Part shown: positions 46,624-57,959 of the stretch, one piece after another
Numbering within the stretch: the first letter of the stretch is position 1
How the letters are laid out: each line of letters starts with the position of its first letter
NCBI GenBank assembly: GCA_012845835.1
Contig: JABAKD010000027.1
Span: 8,972,634-9,036,633 of the forward strand
Length of the DNA: 64,000 bases
Direction: 5' to 3'
DNA from: Undaria pinnatifida
Taxonomy: Eukaryota > Sar > Phaeophyceae > Laminariales > Alariaceae
Made by a program: the position numbers and the translations under genes
Notes under the pieces: generated by a model
What the model was told of the DNA's origin: nothing
Seen by the model: the letters and a program-made list of their open reading frames with translations, nothing else
The model's database searches: none

Positions 46624-47335
46624 CTAGTAGTACTAGTAGTAGTAGCCTTTGAGATGTTTTCAACCCTCCTAGTCAGACCAGATGAAGGACCAAACATATT
46701 TCCATTTTTGAGGCGGTTCACACATTTTTTTCTCTGTTTTTCCAAAACGCGCGGCGAAGTCGCGCTCGAGTCGGAGCCTTAAGCCTGGGTTAGGGTTAGG
46801 TTTAGGGTTAGGGTTCGGGTTAGTAAGGTTAGGTTGGGTCGACGCCCTCTCGCGATTTGATGAACAAAAGCACAGAAGCACGAAAAAAAAACAGCCTAAA
46901 CCCCCTCCAAAGTGAACTATTTTTGGTACTTTATCTGGTACGATTTGTTGGTCAAAGACAGGTAACAGAGCGTCGAAGGATGCGTGTCACGCGTATCATA
47001 CGAAGTGGTGATCTAGCAGGTAGGTCTATGACATCGCGCGTTTGTAAAAACCAGGGCTGTCTTCGGCGTAAAATGCTGATACGGTAGATCATGGCACGGT
47101 TACTCGTGATCACGGTATTTGCACCGCACGCTTCCGCGGCAAGCGAAAGCCACGGCAGTCGCGGATCAGTAACCACAAATCACGGCATTTGCACGGCACG
47201 CTTCAACGGTAAACGAAAACCACGGAAGTCGCGGTACAATAACCGGAAATTACGGCATTTCACGGCACACTTCCGCGGTAAGCGAAAACCACGGTAATTC
47301 ACGGAATCGTGGCATTTACCACCAACCGTTGTTTA
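45430..47335 (+). repeat. CACGGCATTTGCACGG arrays, GTA array and gene-free sequence
   Basis: A unit of roughly 60-70 bp containing ATCACGGCATTTGCACGGCA, CGCTTCCGCGGTAA and CGAAAACCACGG repeats at about 45440-45745 and again at 47085-47335. Between the arrays are a GTA triplet array (46345-46645), a weak TIR-family relative (46030-46150) and the telomeric tract at 46786. No gene. Confidence 0.65.
46786..46835. repeat. Interstitial telomeric repeat (TTAGGG)n, degenerate
   Basis: GGGTTAGGGTTAGGTTTAGG and further variants, opposite in orientation to the tract at 5629. The adjoining sequence (CGCGCGGCGAAGTCGCGC before it) is the reverse-complement counterpart of CGGCTTCGCCGCGTG beside the other tract. 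Confidence 0.8.
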
Positions 47336-47639
47336 ATCGCGGAATCTTTACCGCGGAAAATTACCGAGGACAGCTCTGTTATTTTTGGGATACATGGCGT
47401 CTGAAACTGATTTTGAGGACACGACAGTGTATAAGAAACATTAAAACTCCTCTCCTGAAAGAACGGCAAACGTCGTTGGATGCGTCTCGCGAAAAGGCTA
47501 GTTGGATTTGAATGGAGCGGGCCCGATTCTCCCTCTACCCGGGTCAAATACGCCTACGAAGCTGAAACCTCCATTTTCGGTTTTCAGAATCATTTTATTG
47601 TAAGAGACGGCCTGAAAATGGAATTTTCAAATTTGCAGA

Positions 47640-47950
47640 GCTGTTCACGGGTCAGGTCAAACCTCACGGGTCGTGTCATGTCGTGTCGTGTCGTGTCGGG
47701 TCACCTAACCCGACCCGACCGGCGAAATTTTCGAGACATCTTGACCCGACCCGACCCGACCCGATCCGCGTGATTTGGAAAGTTTTTGACCCGACCCGAC
47801 CCGACCAGTGATATTTTAAAGCCTCCTGACCCGACTCGACCCGACCCGCGACATTTTGAAAGCTTGCTGATCCAACCCGATCCGACCCGCCACACTTCGA
47901 TTGACCGGTGAGATACGTGTTTCATGCGGGTCGGGTCGACTCGCCCCGTG
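47640..47950 (+). repeat. GACCC minisatellite, block 1
   Basis: Units of about 40-50 bp made of CTTGACCCGACCCGACCC followed by a GCGACATTTTGAAAG-type spacer. The left edge (ACGGGTCGTGTCATGTCG) has the reverse polarity. A second block of the same units lies at 48830-49190. Confidence 0.75.
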
Positions 47951-48223
47951 ATTTTGTCTCACGGATCACAGTCGAAAACTCACGGGTCTACATTTGTAGT
48001 CGGTGTTATAGTATGATACGTACCTTGGTCGGTTGGTTGAAGCTTGGTCCCTCGTACTTTCCAGGATTTCGTGCTCTGTTTTTTTTCCAAGGTTGCTTTG
48101 CAGTTTTTGGTGGTGTTCGAGGGAAAAAAGGTGAACGAGCTCAACCCACACCTCCGCACATAGCCGTGCCCGTAGTGCCAGTTCCCCGGTCGACCCCCGG
48201 GTCGATCCGACAACTCTGACCCG

Positions 48224-48517
48224 ATGGCTCCTGCTTCTACCCCGACCTGCGAGCTAGCTGTGCAGTCTCCGGCCCCGCCAAGCAGCCTAGCTGAGTCGAT
48301 TCCGGCAGTAAGTCCACAACTGGGACGGTGTACCTGTCAGCAGGGGGTGCGATCCGCGATGATCCGGAGTCTGATGCTGGTGCTGCTGCCGTTGCTGCTG
48401 CCGTTGCTGCTGCCGGTGCTGCTGCCGCTGCTGCTGCCGCTGCTGCTTCGACGACCGCTCTTGCCTTTTTGCGTTTGGTCATATTCCGTGTCGGTGCGAT
48501 ATTTCTTAATTATTTGA
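48224..48517 (+). CDS. Possible short ORF between GACCC blocks
   Basis: 97-codon frame, MAPASTPTCELAVQSPAPP at the start, with a G at +4 after the ATG. After 28 codons a consensus GTAAGT donor occurs (48308), so only the first 84 nt may be coding, as a first exon. The rest is a CTG-type tract read as poly-Leu/Pro. I found no phase-compatible downstream exon. It could equally be chance. Confidence 0.18.
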   Translation: MAPASTPTCELAVQSPAPPSSLAESIPAVSPQLGRCTCQQGVRSAMIRSLMLVLLPLLLPLLLPVLLPLLLPLLLRRPLLPFCVWSYSVSVRYFLII

Positions 48518-48829
48518 TGTGTACGTACGTTGTACATGGGTTCTTATTCTGTCGTTAGTGTTGTCATGGTGTATCCTGCAAGCGGGCGAGGCTTGGCTTT
48601 TCTAGTGGAATTCGAGGGATGATAGAATAAATTACCAGGTGCGAGTAGCCACTGCCTGACATGAGTGTTCTACACGCTATGACACCATACGATCGGAGTG
48701 TCGGCACGAGAGAGGAGGCTTTCGTGCAGGAAGCGGCAAGTTTTGTATCATTTTTGGATCTGCGGGGGCGCCGACAAGGGCACTCCGGCAGGCAGCTGTA
48801 AGTTTGAAAAAGGGGAATCCGCAGGCCAG

Positions 48830-49190
48830 ATCCGCGGGTTCGACCCGCGGGTCAGCCGAAAACAATCCGCGGGTCATGGTGGCTTAACCCGCGAGTGATT
48901 TGCATCTCGGAGATCACAACCCGACTCGACCCGCGCGATTTCAGGGCATATTGACCCGGCCCGACCCGACCCGCGAGATTTCAAAACCTCTTGACCCGAC
49001 CCGACCCGATCCGCGAGATTTCCAAACATCTTGATGCGACCCGACCCCATCCGCGAGATTTCAGAATTTCTTGACCCGACCCGAACCGACCTGTGGTATT
49101 TTGAAACACAATGACCCGACCAGACCCGACCCGCAACATTTTGAAACTCCCCTGATCCGACCCGCGGGTCGGGTCACGACCCGTGAAAAG
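48830..49190 (+). repeat. GACCC minisatellite, block 2
   Basis: Same unit as block 1: TTGACCCGACCCGACCC then GCGAGATTTC-AAA-type spacer, ending at ACCCGCGGGTCGGGTCACG, where the polarity reverses. The two blocks bracket about 0.9 kb of other sequence. Confidence 0.75.
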
Positions 49191-50496
49191 CCCTAGAAAT
49201 TTGTGCCCCCCGCGATACGTAGCAGTGTATGCTTTATCCTATACCCCAACTAGTAATAATACAAACGCGTCCTCATCCCGCACCCGAGCATAGTCTGCAC
49301 ACAGCCAGCCGCGTTTCCGAGCTAAAAAAAAGTCGTCCACAGACTTCGTACTTCGCCTGGCCCTGCCGCGCGGTACATGATACGTCGGCAGCTGTCGTCG
49401 TTTTCCTTTTCTACATTACATGCACTTGGACATCCCGCGCGATCGCAACACTGGAATACAGAGCACACAGAGTATTCGGGACAGCAGTCCGCACATCGGG
49501 CAGATCACGATCTAGATCGCTCGATCCTACAAGCTTCTCCTTCGGGATGCGGCTGGCTTCGAAACCCGGCGGTGTCGCATGTTGAAAGAGTTTGCAAATG
49601 TCCTCGAAAAAATTTCGAAAAAAAAAAATCAGCCACCGATCAAAATTATGATGGGGGGGTACCCCAAATTTTCACTCCCACCGAATCTGAGGTATAATCA
49701 CACTATTATATCGCACTCGCGCGAGTGACTCTGAACCCTCACCGACAACAAAAAGAGGTTCGGCGTTTTTGTTGTTGTTGTTGTTGTTGTTGTTGCAGCG
49801 CGTAGCTATAACCATCCCTCTTGGTGTTGATATCGAGAAGGTTAAACAACACGAAAGAAAGCCTGTGACCGCAAGAGGAACAGGGGGTGGGGGGTCACTC
49901 GCGCGAGTGACACCGAGCCACTGAAAAAAAAAAGTGCCCAAAAGGGGGTAATCCACCCCCCCACTACCGTATCATTGGTCCACCGCGCCGAGTAGCCCGG
50001 CAAGTAACACCGACCAGCCCGAACAAGTTTATAGCTTATCCTATATCTGGCATGAATCTGTTCATGTGATACGTTGTTCAGGACGTGTGTAATACATATG
50101 ATCCGCCTCAGTCAGGAAACATGTGTGCTATAGTTCATACAATACGCAGGTTGCCCGACTCTCGCCCAGCAACGGTGCGGATCTGTTACCTGTCCGATTT
50201 GTGCAGCATTTCCTTTGTCTCTTTTCTTGCTCTTGTTCCCTTTTTTTGTTTTTTTCGTTCTTCTCGTTGACATATATGCTTTCATATCCTGTGAGATCCA
50301 AACATACGGCCAGGATCCAAGATCCAAGATCTCAGATATTTTTACTTTTCCTTTTAGCGTACCCTTTCGGGAAACAATGAGTTCCACCGCACCTCCGGAG
50401 ATGCTACCATCACACACACTAAAAATACCATACAGTAAGTCAGACTTGTCCACAAGCATAAACCAACAAGATAAATGGTCAAAGGGGGATATACCG
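49191..50496. other. Gene-free stretch
   Basis: No supported exon. A GTT triplet run at 49766-49796 is bracketed by inverted CACTCGCGCGAGTGAC motifs at 49716-49731 and 49895-49912, a small possible foldback element. Confidence 0.4.
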
Positions 50497-50790
50497 GTCG
50501 CCCCGGTGGCGTATCTGGTTATCGTCAAGCCTGGTATAAGTCAGTTTCGTGAGTTCGAATCCCCCCGAGTGCATGCTCGTGTAAATTCGTTGGGAATTTT
50601 TCTTGTGCACAAATTGACTTGCGGAAAGCGCGAGAGCGTGAGTCAGCAACACTCGACGAAAAATCGACGAGCGGCGGGATTGCTGAACCCTATGCGCAAT
50701 AAAAATTGAAGGCAAAAGAACCGGGGGGGAGAAGGGACGACACCTTTGACCACGGCTTGTCCAGAAGCTGGAAAGTAGATGTGTGTGAAA
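50497..50790 (+). mobile_element. tRNA-derived SINE
   Basis: The head has an A-box-like TGGCGTATCTGG (50507-50518) and a B box GTTCGAATCC (50553-50562) at tRNA-like spacing, within a cloverleaf-like GGTCGCCCCGGTGGCGTA context. The unrelated body continues to about 50790. Body copies lie at 55766-55930 (inverted) and 13645-13722. A pol III promoter in the head with a shared body is the classical SINE layout; the parent tRNA is not certain. Confidence 0.62.
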
Positions 50791-50820
50791 AAATAAAAAT
50801 AACAATATCCCCGGGTTATT

Positions 50821-51910
50821 GGGTCATTTGGGGGTACAAAAAGAAAGCGGCCGCGGAACGCCCCCGCGCCGACCCCAAACGGCCAAAAAAAATCAATTCT
50901 GACGCGCTACCAAGGTGCCCGCAGCCCCTGCCGAGCACGCACGCCTTTTTTTTTTTTTTTTCGGGCGCGGTATTGGGGGTAACGGGGCCACGGCGAAGGA
51001 GGAGGCAACTTAATCCCCCCTTTTGACTGAAACGTGGGGGGGGGGGGTATATCTTGTCATGTACCCCCCTTTGACTGTAATTATCCCCCCTTTGTCCGAA
51101 AACAGTACCCCCGCATGACCGATCATGACGCCTTCAAACGCCAGTGTAGCAAGCCCGACCGCACTCCACCTCCCAACGGCCCGAATAGACCACGAGCGGA
51201 CCATCCATTAGTAGCCAGTAGCTGCGATCGTTTGTCTCCGAATTTACGAAATTCCGGTGAACAGGAAACAAGCTAAACAAGACAAATCTTTAAGGGTAAC
51301 CACGAATACAAGCGGCGAATATATTTGCTTCTTGCGAAATGGCGAATTTTAGCCGGAGAACCAAAACACAGAACCCTACTTTGAGCCGAGCAGACGAGCA
51401 GGTGCATACTTGGGCGGGTACTGCCCTAAGACCTGCACTGTTGTTTCCTGTTCACCGTAATTAATGTAATAATTTCGGCGACTAACGATCGAAGCTACTC
51501 GCTACTACTGGATGTTTCTAATCGTGGTCTATTCGGGTCCTTGGGAGGTGGAGTGCTGTCGGGCTTGCTACACTGGCGTTTGAAGGCGTCATAATCGGTC
51601 ATGCGGCGGGTACTGTTTTCGGACAAAGGAAGGACAATTACTGCAGGCAAAGGGGGGTACATGATAAATGTAGTAGATTTTGCGGGGTATACCCCCCCCC
51701 CACGTTTCAGTCGAAAGGGGGGATTAGGTTGCCCCCTCCTTCGCCGCGGCCCCGTTAGCCCAAATACCGCGCCCGAAAAAAAGAAAACAAAAGGCGTGCG
51801 TGCTCGGCATGGGCTGCGGGCACCATGGTAGCGCGTCAGAACTGAACTTTAGGCCGTTTGGGGCCGGGCGTGTTCCGCGGCCGTTTTCTATTTGTACCCA
51901 CAGATGACCC
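50821..51910. mobile_element. Fold-back element with about 450-bp inverted arms
   Basis: Left arm 50821-51271 and right arm 51441-51910 are reverse complements with small indels, separated by a 169-bp loop. Paired landmarks: GGGTCATTTGGGGGTACAAA with TTTGTACCCACAGATG; CTGACGCGCTACCAAGGTG with CACCATGGTAGCGCGTCAG; ACGCCTTCAAACGCCAGTG with CACTGGCGTTTGAAGGCGT. There is no transposase frame. Long arms and a short loop fit a Foldback/MULE-like non-autonomous DNA transposon. The arms are diverged, so it is not recent. Confidence 0.8.
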
Positions 51911-52921
51911 AAAAGCCTTTTTCGGGGGTATACCCCCCTTTGACTATTTCCCAACCAACAACAACCAGTATCAAAATGACAGAATGGTTTCAGTCATATG
52001 ATAAGTCGACCTTTTTGAAATTTATCGTTTCCCTGTTTAGAATGTCTTTTTCCTCCTTCTTCTTCTTATTTTTCTATTTATTTATTTATTTGTTTGTTTT
52101 CCCCCCTTTCCTTTTCCTTTTCCTTTTTATTTTTTCTTTTCTTTTTCTTTTCTTTTTCTTTTCCTTCTTTCTCTTTCTTTCGATGGTTCGATTTTTTTTC
52201 GTCTTCTTTTTCTTTTTCTTTTTCTTGTTATTTTCTTGTTTATTTTTCTTCTATCTTTCCTAAATTTTTGTGTTCGTGTTCTCATTATTTTTTTGCTTTT
52301 CCCGTTGTTTTTTCTCTTTTTTTAATTTCGTTTTTCGTTTTTTGTCTTTTTTGTGTTGTTTTGTTTGCTTTTTCTTCTTCTCTTCTTTTTCTTTCTTCTG
52401 TTCTTTTCTTTTTCTTGTTTATTTTTCTTTGTCTCTTCCTTTGTCTTTTCTTTTTTCCTTACCTTTGCGTTTTTTTTATCTTCCGCAATGTTACAATTCG
52501 ACGCGAGTCAACGAGGGTAGAAAATGCAAAATCCTTCTCCCGATAAAAATCAAGGCGCGTACCGAAGTGGGGAAGGGGGAGAAGGGCCCGCTATGTGACC
52601 CCGGATCTGAGTTACTACTGGGAAGGGGGGCGAGAGTAGTGCGAGAAAAATAAACGGGATTAAAAAAAAAGAAAAAAAAATGTTCGCCAACTGCTAACCT
52701 TCAACAACCCCCAGGCTATCATATATACCTCGAGAGAGGTTGGTTGTTCACCAACACAGTTTCCGCACCTCCCGCTTTGTCTACAATACCACTCCCTGGT
52801 CAGACTTTCCCTTCAGCATCGTCAGGATCAAGACCAGCATCGGCAGCAGCACCAGGACTACAATCAGCAGCAGCAGCAGTAGAAGTAACATCAGGATCAC
52901 TGTCTTCGGTTTCAGGGGACG
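51911..52921. other. Pyrimidine-rich tract upstream of a gene
   Basis: 52020-52480 is almost pure C/T on the plus strand (CTTTTTCTTTTCC and the like). The sequence after 52740 looks partly like an ancient copy of the downstream coding repeat, in another frame (52744-52947), and a good acceptor (CTGTCTTCGGTTTCAG) ends at 52914. An upstream exon of the next gene may lie here. Confidence 0.4.
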
Positions 52922-54884
52922 ATGCCGGCTCGGCGAGGTGCAGTTGACGAGGTGGCACCCGCTGCCGGGGAGAACGTGGGGGTGGCACCAGGAGGGAGCG
53001 GCGGCGGCGTCGGCGGCGGGTTCGGCCGGAGGTTGACCTCTTTCTTCGCCGAGCACTCCCTCCAGGAACGTGCAGGCATCTTCAGATGGCTGGGGGATGG
53101 CAAGCGCACGCCCGTCGGGACAGACAGCGACACCGCCAGAGACAACGGAAATGGCAACGGGGGTGATGCAGACGGCGATGAAGTAGGAGGGGGGCGGGTA
53201 GAAGACGAAGGAGTAAGAGCAGCACTAGGGGCCGAGCTTGCAGCGGCAGCAGTATCAGAAACAGCAGAAAAAGCAGGAGCGGCAGCAGCAATAACCTTAG
53301 TAGCAAATGCAGTAGGGTCAGCCAAAGCAATAGAAGCGACAGGGCCAGCACTAGTAGCAGAAGCAGCGGGATCAACAGAAGCAGCAGCAGCAGTAGCGGC
53401 GGCAGCAGCCGCAGCACCAGGACCAGTTCCTTTGGTTTCCGGGAAGACAGTGTCGAGTCGCAGAGTCGCGGGCGATGACGTGGCGCTTGCCCTAGAACAG
53501 GCCGTGAGAGTGCCGGCAGAAGGCGGCAGCAGTAATGTTGGTGATAGCGTTGGTGGTGGCATTGGAGTTGGCGGTGGTGGTGGCGGTGGCGGTGGCGGTG
53601 GCGGTGGCGGCAGCGGTGGCGGCAGAGGTGGCGGCGGCGGTGGTGGTGATGGTGATGGCGGCGGCAATGACCGTGGCAGTAGCGGTGGTGGTGGTGGAGG
53701 CAGCGGGTTGATCCCCTTCATCGCCGGTCACGCCCTCAGGCAAGGTGTGGGCCTGCTTGCCTGGGCAGGTATCTCAATCGGCGCACCCGTGGAGATTGAG
53801 GGTGAGATTAACGCCAAGAATGACAACGAGAACGCTGCAGACAGCGCTGTTGCACTGGAAGAGCAAGCAGCAGCAGCAGCCGACGCTGCAGCCGACGCTG
53901 CAACAGCAGCAGACGCTGCAGCAGACGCAGCAGCAGACGCAGCAGCAGACGCAGCAGCAGACGCAGCAGCAGACGCAGCAGCGGGTGAAGAACAAGTAGA
54001 GCCGCCGGCTACTATTGAGGGAGAGGACGGTACCGGGGGAGTAGCACCCGGAGGAGTAGGAGCTATCCAGGGAAACGAAGAGGAGCTTGGAGAGGCGCCC
54101 AATGGGGAGGACGCCAGCCTCCTCGTGAAAGAGGCGTCTACGGTGGGAAGACGAAGAACGAATCCTATGACGATCCTTGGCTCTGTGATGTGCGTGGCTG
54201 TTGGCGTTATTGCGGGCTTTGGAATTGCCATTGGCACGGGCGCATCGACGCTCGGCAGCGGTGGGGTGGGTGGGCTCTCGTGGTGTGCAGGAAGGACGAC
54301 TGAAGAACCCTCGGAGCAATTGAGGTGCGTTTGGTTTGTCCTGTCAATTTTTTCTTGGGTGCTCATTATGATTCGAATGTTGTTTTTTTTAATTGAAACG
54401 CGACAACGTGCCGCGTGAGTAATAATCGAAGAAATGCAAGGATGCTACACAAGAAACACTCTCTTCTTCTTCACTACCTCGTACCGTGTGTCGTGCCCGT
54501 GTGTGCCGTTTACGCAGAGGATACGACTTGAACTTGTATGAGTGCGGGGATTGTAAAAGGTGGGCGAAAGTTACCTCCGATGGGGACGCAATCGCCACTA
54601 AGTTTGCGAAGCGCAGACTCGACTACTTCGCCTCCATCCTTACGCGTGTCGCAAAATTCGCGCGCGTTTATCCTACGCCCGGGGTCAGCTGCCGCAGTGG
54701 TGGCAGTGCTCCATGCAACGACAGCAGAAGCACCAGCACCAGCAGCGGCGGTGGTGGCGACAGCGGCAGCGACAACAACGAGGGCCGCGCGCTTAACCCG
54801 CTCCGCATTTTCAAAGCCTTCAACTCGTGGACGGTGCGACATCGTGCCGCCGTCGAGGATTTGGTTGACGGCCCCTGGGTGTAA
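52922..54884 (+). CDS. Ala/Gly-rich membrane protein with internal duplication, two exons
   Basis: Unknown function. Exon 52922-54414, donor GTGAGT at 54415, 103-bp intron, exon 54518-54884; the codon split across the junction (GC+A) keeps frame, and the total is 1860 nt or 619 residues. The ATG at 52922 lies just after a good acceptor at 52914, so coding may begin further upstream. Two diverged modules are visible: FFAEHSLQERAGIFRWLG near residue 41, and FIAGHALRQGVGLLAWAG near residue 266. Each follows a Gly-rich stretch and precedes an acidic Asn/Asp segment and an Ala-rich region (the second contains ADAAADAA repeats). Hydrophobic helices lie at about 415-440 (ILGSVMCVAVGVIAGFGIAI) and 468-490 (WFVLSIFSWVLIMIRMLFFL). 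The second exon adds a C-terminal domain with YECGDCKRW and ends VDGPWV. It is probably membrane-anchored, with low-complexity linkers. Confidence 0.6.
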
Positions 54885-56999
54885 TGCCGTCAGTGATTTT
54901 TTTTTCGTTTTTCGGCGTTCGGGTGTCGTCCGTCGGGGGTGGGTAACATTATTTCCTTGTGAGGGGTTTGGTAGGGGGGGGGGGGGGGGGGGGGGGGTGT
55001 GTGTGGGGGGGGGGTTAGAACACGGGCACGCGCGTGTCGTGTTCGTTTCTGGTTGTGGTGCAGAAGAAGGGTGGGTCGGCCCTTTTTGGGTGCATTTTAG
55101 AATGCCGTACAACAGTATAGACCAGGCCGACTTCGATTGTTGGGGGCGGGGAGGGGGGGAAATACTCATTTCATGCATGGTCGTGGTCATATGACTGCAA
55201 ACCATCTCATCCCTGCAATGGCGGGACGTAGCACGTCGGGCTTCCGCTGACCAGGCAGACACCGCTTGCAGCGACTGGTATACCCGCACGTCGATATGAT
55301 TGATTGCAAGTCAAGGTTTTTCGAGACGTAGCCTGTCGGGCGCATAAAAGTACACGTTTGTTTGTTGGGGGTCGTAGTATCATAGCTATGCGCGAGCGGG
55401 TAGAAATCCGGAGACTGGTTCTAGGGGGTGTTGCTATTTTTGTGCAGCATTTGTTTTGCTTGTCTCGCTCTTACGCTGTTGCTGTAGCAATATTGAGCTT
55501 CTGTTTGTTCGCCATTTTTGGGGGGTTGGCACCCACGCTGTACAATGTCGGATGAGAAATTTCACGTTGGTAATATTAACACCAGGAAAAGGGCCTCTTC
55601 TTGTCAGGGATGCGTATGCATACGGTTTAGGAAACCCAAACGAAACAAGGTACCTTGCATGGTTCTCGATGATACGACTGGAGGAGGGCGAGGGACTGTC
55701 AACCTCTTCCCATTGGGGTCATAGGTATATCCCTGGTATAGATACATTCTAATCTCATGTTTGTTTTCCAGCTTCTGGACAAACCGTGGGCAAAGGTGCT
55801 GTCTCCCCTTCCCCCTGGTCCGTGCCCTCATTCTTATCGCGCGGAGAGGGCTCGGCGTTCCCGCAGCTCGTCACATTTCTCCATCGGATGTTGCTAACTC
55901 GCGCGCTCGCGCGCTCGCGCTTTCGGCGACGGAAAAAGCCTCAGAACAATATTTAGTACAACAGCATGCACCAGCCAAGACTATAACTCCATCGCAACCG
56001 CCAGCAAGGATCGCAATCTGTGGTTCGTGTACCGCTGATCCAAAGTCATACTTTATCAGGGTCACATATGACGTTGTGGCCGGAGGAGCGGGGGAGGGAG
56101 GAGGGCAGACCGTCTACTCTTGATAAATAAGTTGTCGGGGCGAAATCAACGGATTGGGGGCGGGGGCGGGGGCGGGGGGAGGAGCGCCAAGCACAAAAAT
56201 AGTAGTCCTCAGCGTTCAACATCGTCATCAACTTTGACTATCGCGAAGTCCTCGTTACAAACTGTGGCGAACATGGTGGCGTGGAAACGACATCATCGTC
56301 ACAGTTTTTGCTGCAGGCCTGCTCACCAAAAAGCCGCGAACGTATCGCCCGGTATCTAGATGGCGGTAAGATCCTTTGGGGTGTTGGATAATCGTGCTGC
56401 TGCGATATATCGCAAAAAAATAACAATAAGCGGGTTGATAAGACAAGTTTTTTTTTCTTTTTGCCTTTTTTTTGGGGATAGTCGTGCTGCTATTATAACA
56501 CGCGGTCTGAATAACAAACTATAAGCGGTTGACAGGACAAAAAAAAAAAAAAAAACGTCGGCTTTTTTTGGGATAATCGTGTGCTGCAATAATGCGCGGT
56601 CAAAATAACAAAAAATGTGGTTCATACTACAAAATAAAAAAAATAAAACGTTTGCTTTTGTCGTCGTCGCTGGTGGGTAGCAAAAGGGTTACGTCTCCCC
56701 CTGGGTACTTCAACCTTGAGAGGGACAAAATGTCGAGAAAAAGGGGACCTAATTAGAGGCAGCACCGACCACACCGACAAGCAGGCCAGACCGCTCGGAC
56801 AGGGGATGTGGGCATCCGAAAACGCAGCAATGTACGGGGTCGGGCGGCAAGCCTGCAGCATGGTCGCAATCTTTGTGTTGCCGGACGATCTTCTTGCTTT
56901 TGCGGGGGAGACCGTACAAAATCAGGAGCTACGGCCAAGTCAACCTGAGAGTCGTCCCTCGTTGCTAGTTGTGCAGCAGAAGGTTCCAAGTTCCTGAGT
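54885..56999. other. Gene-free stretch with repeats
   Basis: Contains a G-run at 54974-55016, a CACCGACCAGGCA-family piece at 55175-55265, an inverted SINE body at 55766-55930, and two to three tandem units of about 100 bp (56370-56620) with GGATAATCGTGCTGC, GCGGTTGA-A-GACA and A/T runs. A short hydrophobic frame at 55304-55555 and another at 56716-56997 have no splice partner. Confidence 0.45.
55766..55930 (-). mobile_element. SINE body fragment, inverted relative to 50497-50790
   Basis: TTCCAGCTTCTGGACAAACC through CTCGCGCTTTCGGC is the diverged reverse complement of 50618-50772. The tRNA-like head is not present. Confidence 0.6.
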
Positions 57000-57335
57000 C
57001 TTACTACGGTAGCCCCCCCAACTTTTCTTCAACGGCATCGGCGATTTCAAAACCGGCTACCGGTCGTATCTCCTGAAGTATGGTGTCCCTCGACACCCTC
57101 CCCGACGTCGTCGATCGTTAGACCTTTGCACACACTCAAAATATATGTGGATTTATATTTTTTCTCAATAGTATCCTTCCTCGTGTCGAGCAGCCACAAA
57201 ACGTTCGTTAAACAAAATGTTGCGGCGGATTGATTTTCGTGAGTCTAAAATAGCTCTTTATCCGTTCGTTACACAAAATGGCAGGTTTTTGGGGGAGGTA
57301 TCGTAAAATCAGTCTCCTCGTGTTGTTCACGAGGA
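57000..57335 (+). repeat. Dispersed repeat shared with 44590-44865
   Basis: Same block order as the other copy (CTACGGTAGCCCCCCCAAC, TCAAAACCGG, GACGTCGTCGATCGTTAGAC, TCCTTCCTCGTGTCGAGC, CGTTCGTTAAACAAA). It ends in a 9-bp hairpin, CTCCTCGTG-TTGTT-CACGAGGAG (57314-57336). Confidence 0.6.
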
Positions 57336-57959
57336 GCCCAATGCCTTCCCCGAAAAACGACTTCCGAAGACGTTCGTTTCGCGCAAACTCGGCGAGACCG
57401 AAACTTTTGATGCGATGATATCTTAGTCCTGAAAAAAACGTCCTCGTAAAAGTTTCGTAACTAACCGCGAAAAAGTTCCCCCCGCTTGCGGAGAGCTCAA
57501 CCAATCAGAAAAAATCCCGGAAACGTTTTGGCACGAAAAGTCTAACCCCTACCACACTGTCGAGGGATGGCTGCTAAACGTATGTCCCCCCTGCAGTAAA
57601 CAGACGCCTGCTACTGTAGCATCGTTAAACCTTTTTTTTTTTCGGTCGCTTCTACGTAGGTTCCAACAGGGTTGCCGAACAGAACAACACGCGAAGCAAG
57701 ATAGCACACCCTCTCGGACGGACGAATTTCACAGCTGAGATTTTCCTCCACAACGGGGAGGGGGTGGTGCAAAGGCCGAGCGACGTGTCCTTTTGAAAAT
57801 ATGATGTCGACATCAAGCCTCCCCCGGTTATTATATTTTGCGTTTCGATTGTGGACGCTGCCCCCGGGTTTCGGAGAAAGATAGCTTCTGAAATTTATCC
57901 CATCAGGGGGTATGTTGTCTTGCGTATTGTGCCGTATTAGGCTAAGCTTAGCGAGAGCT

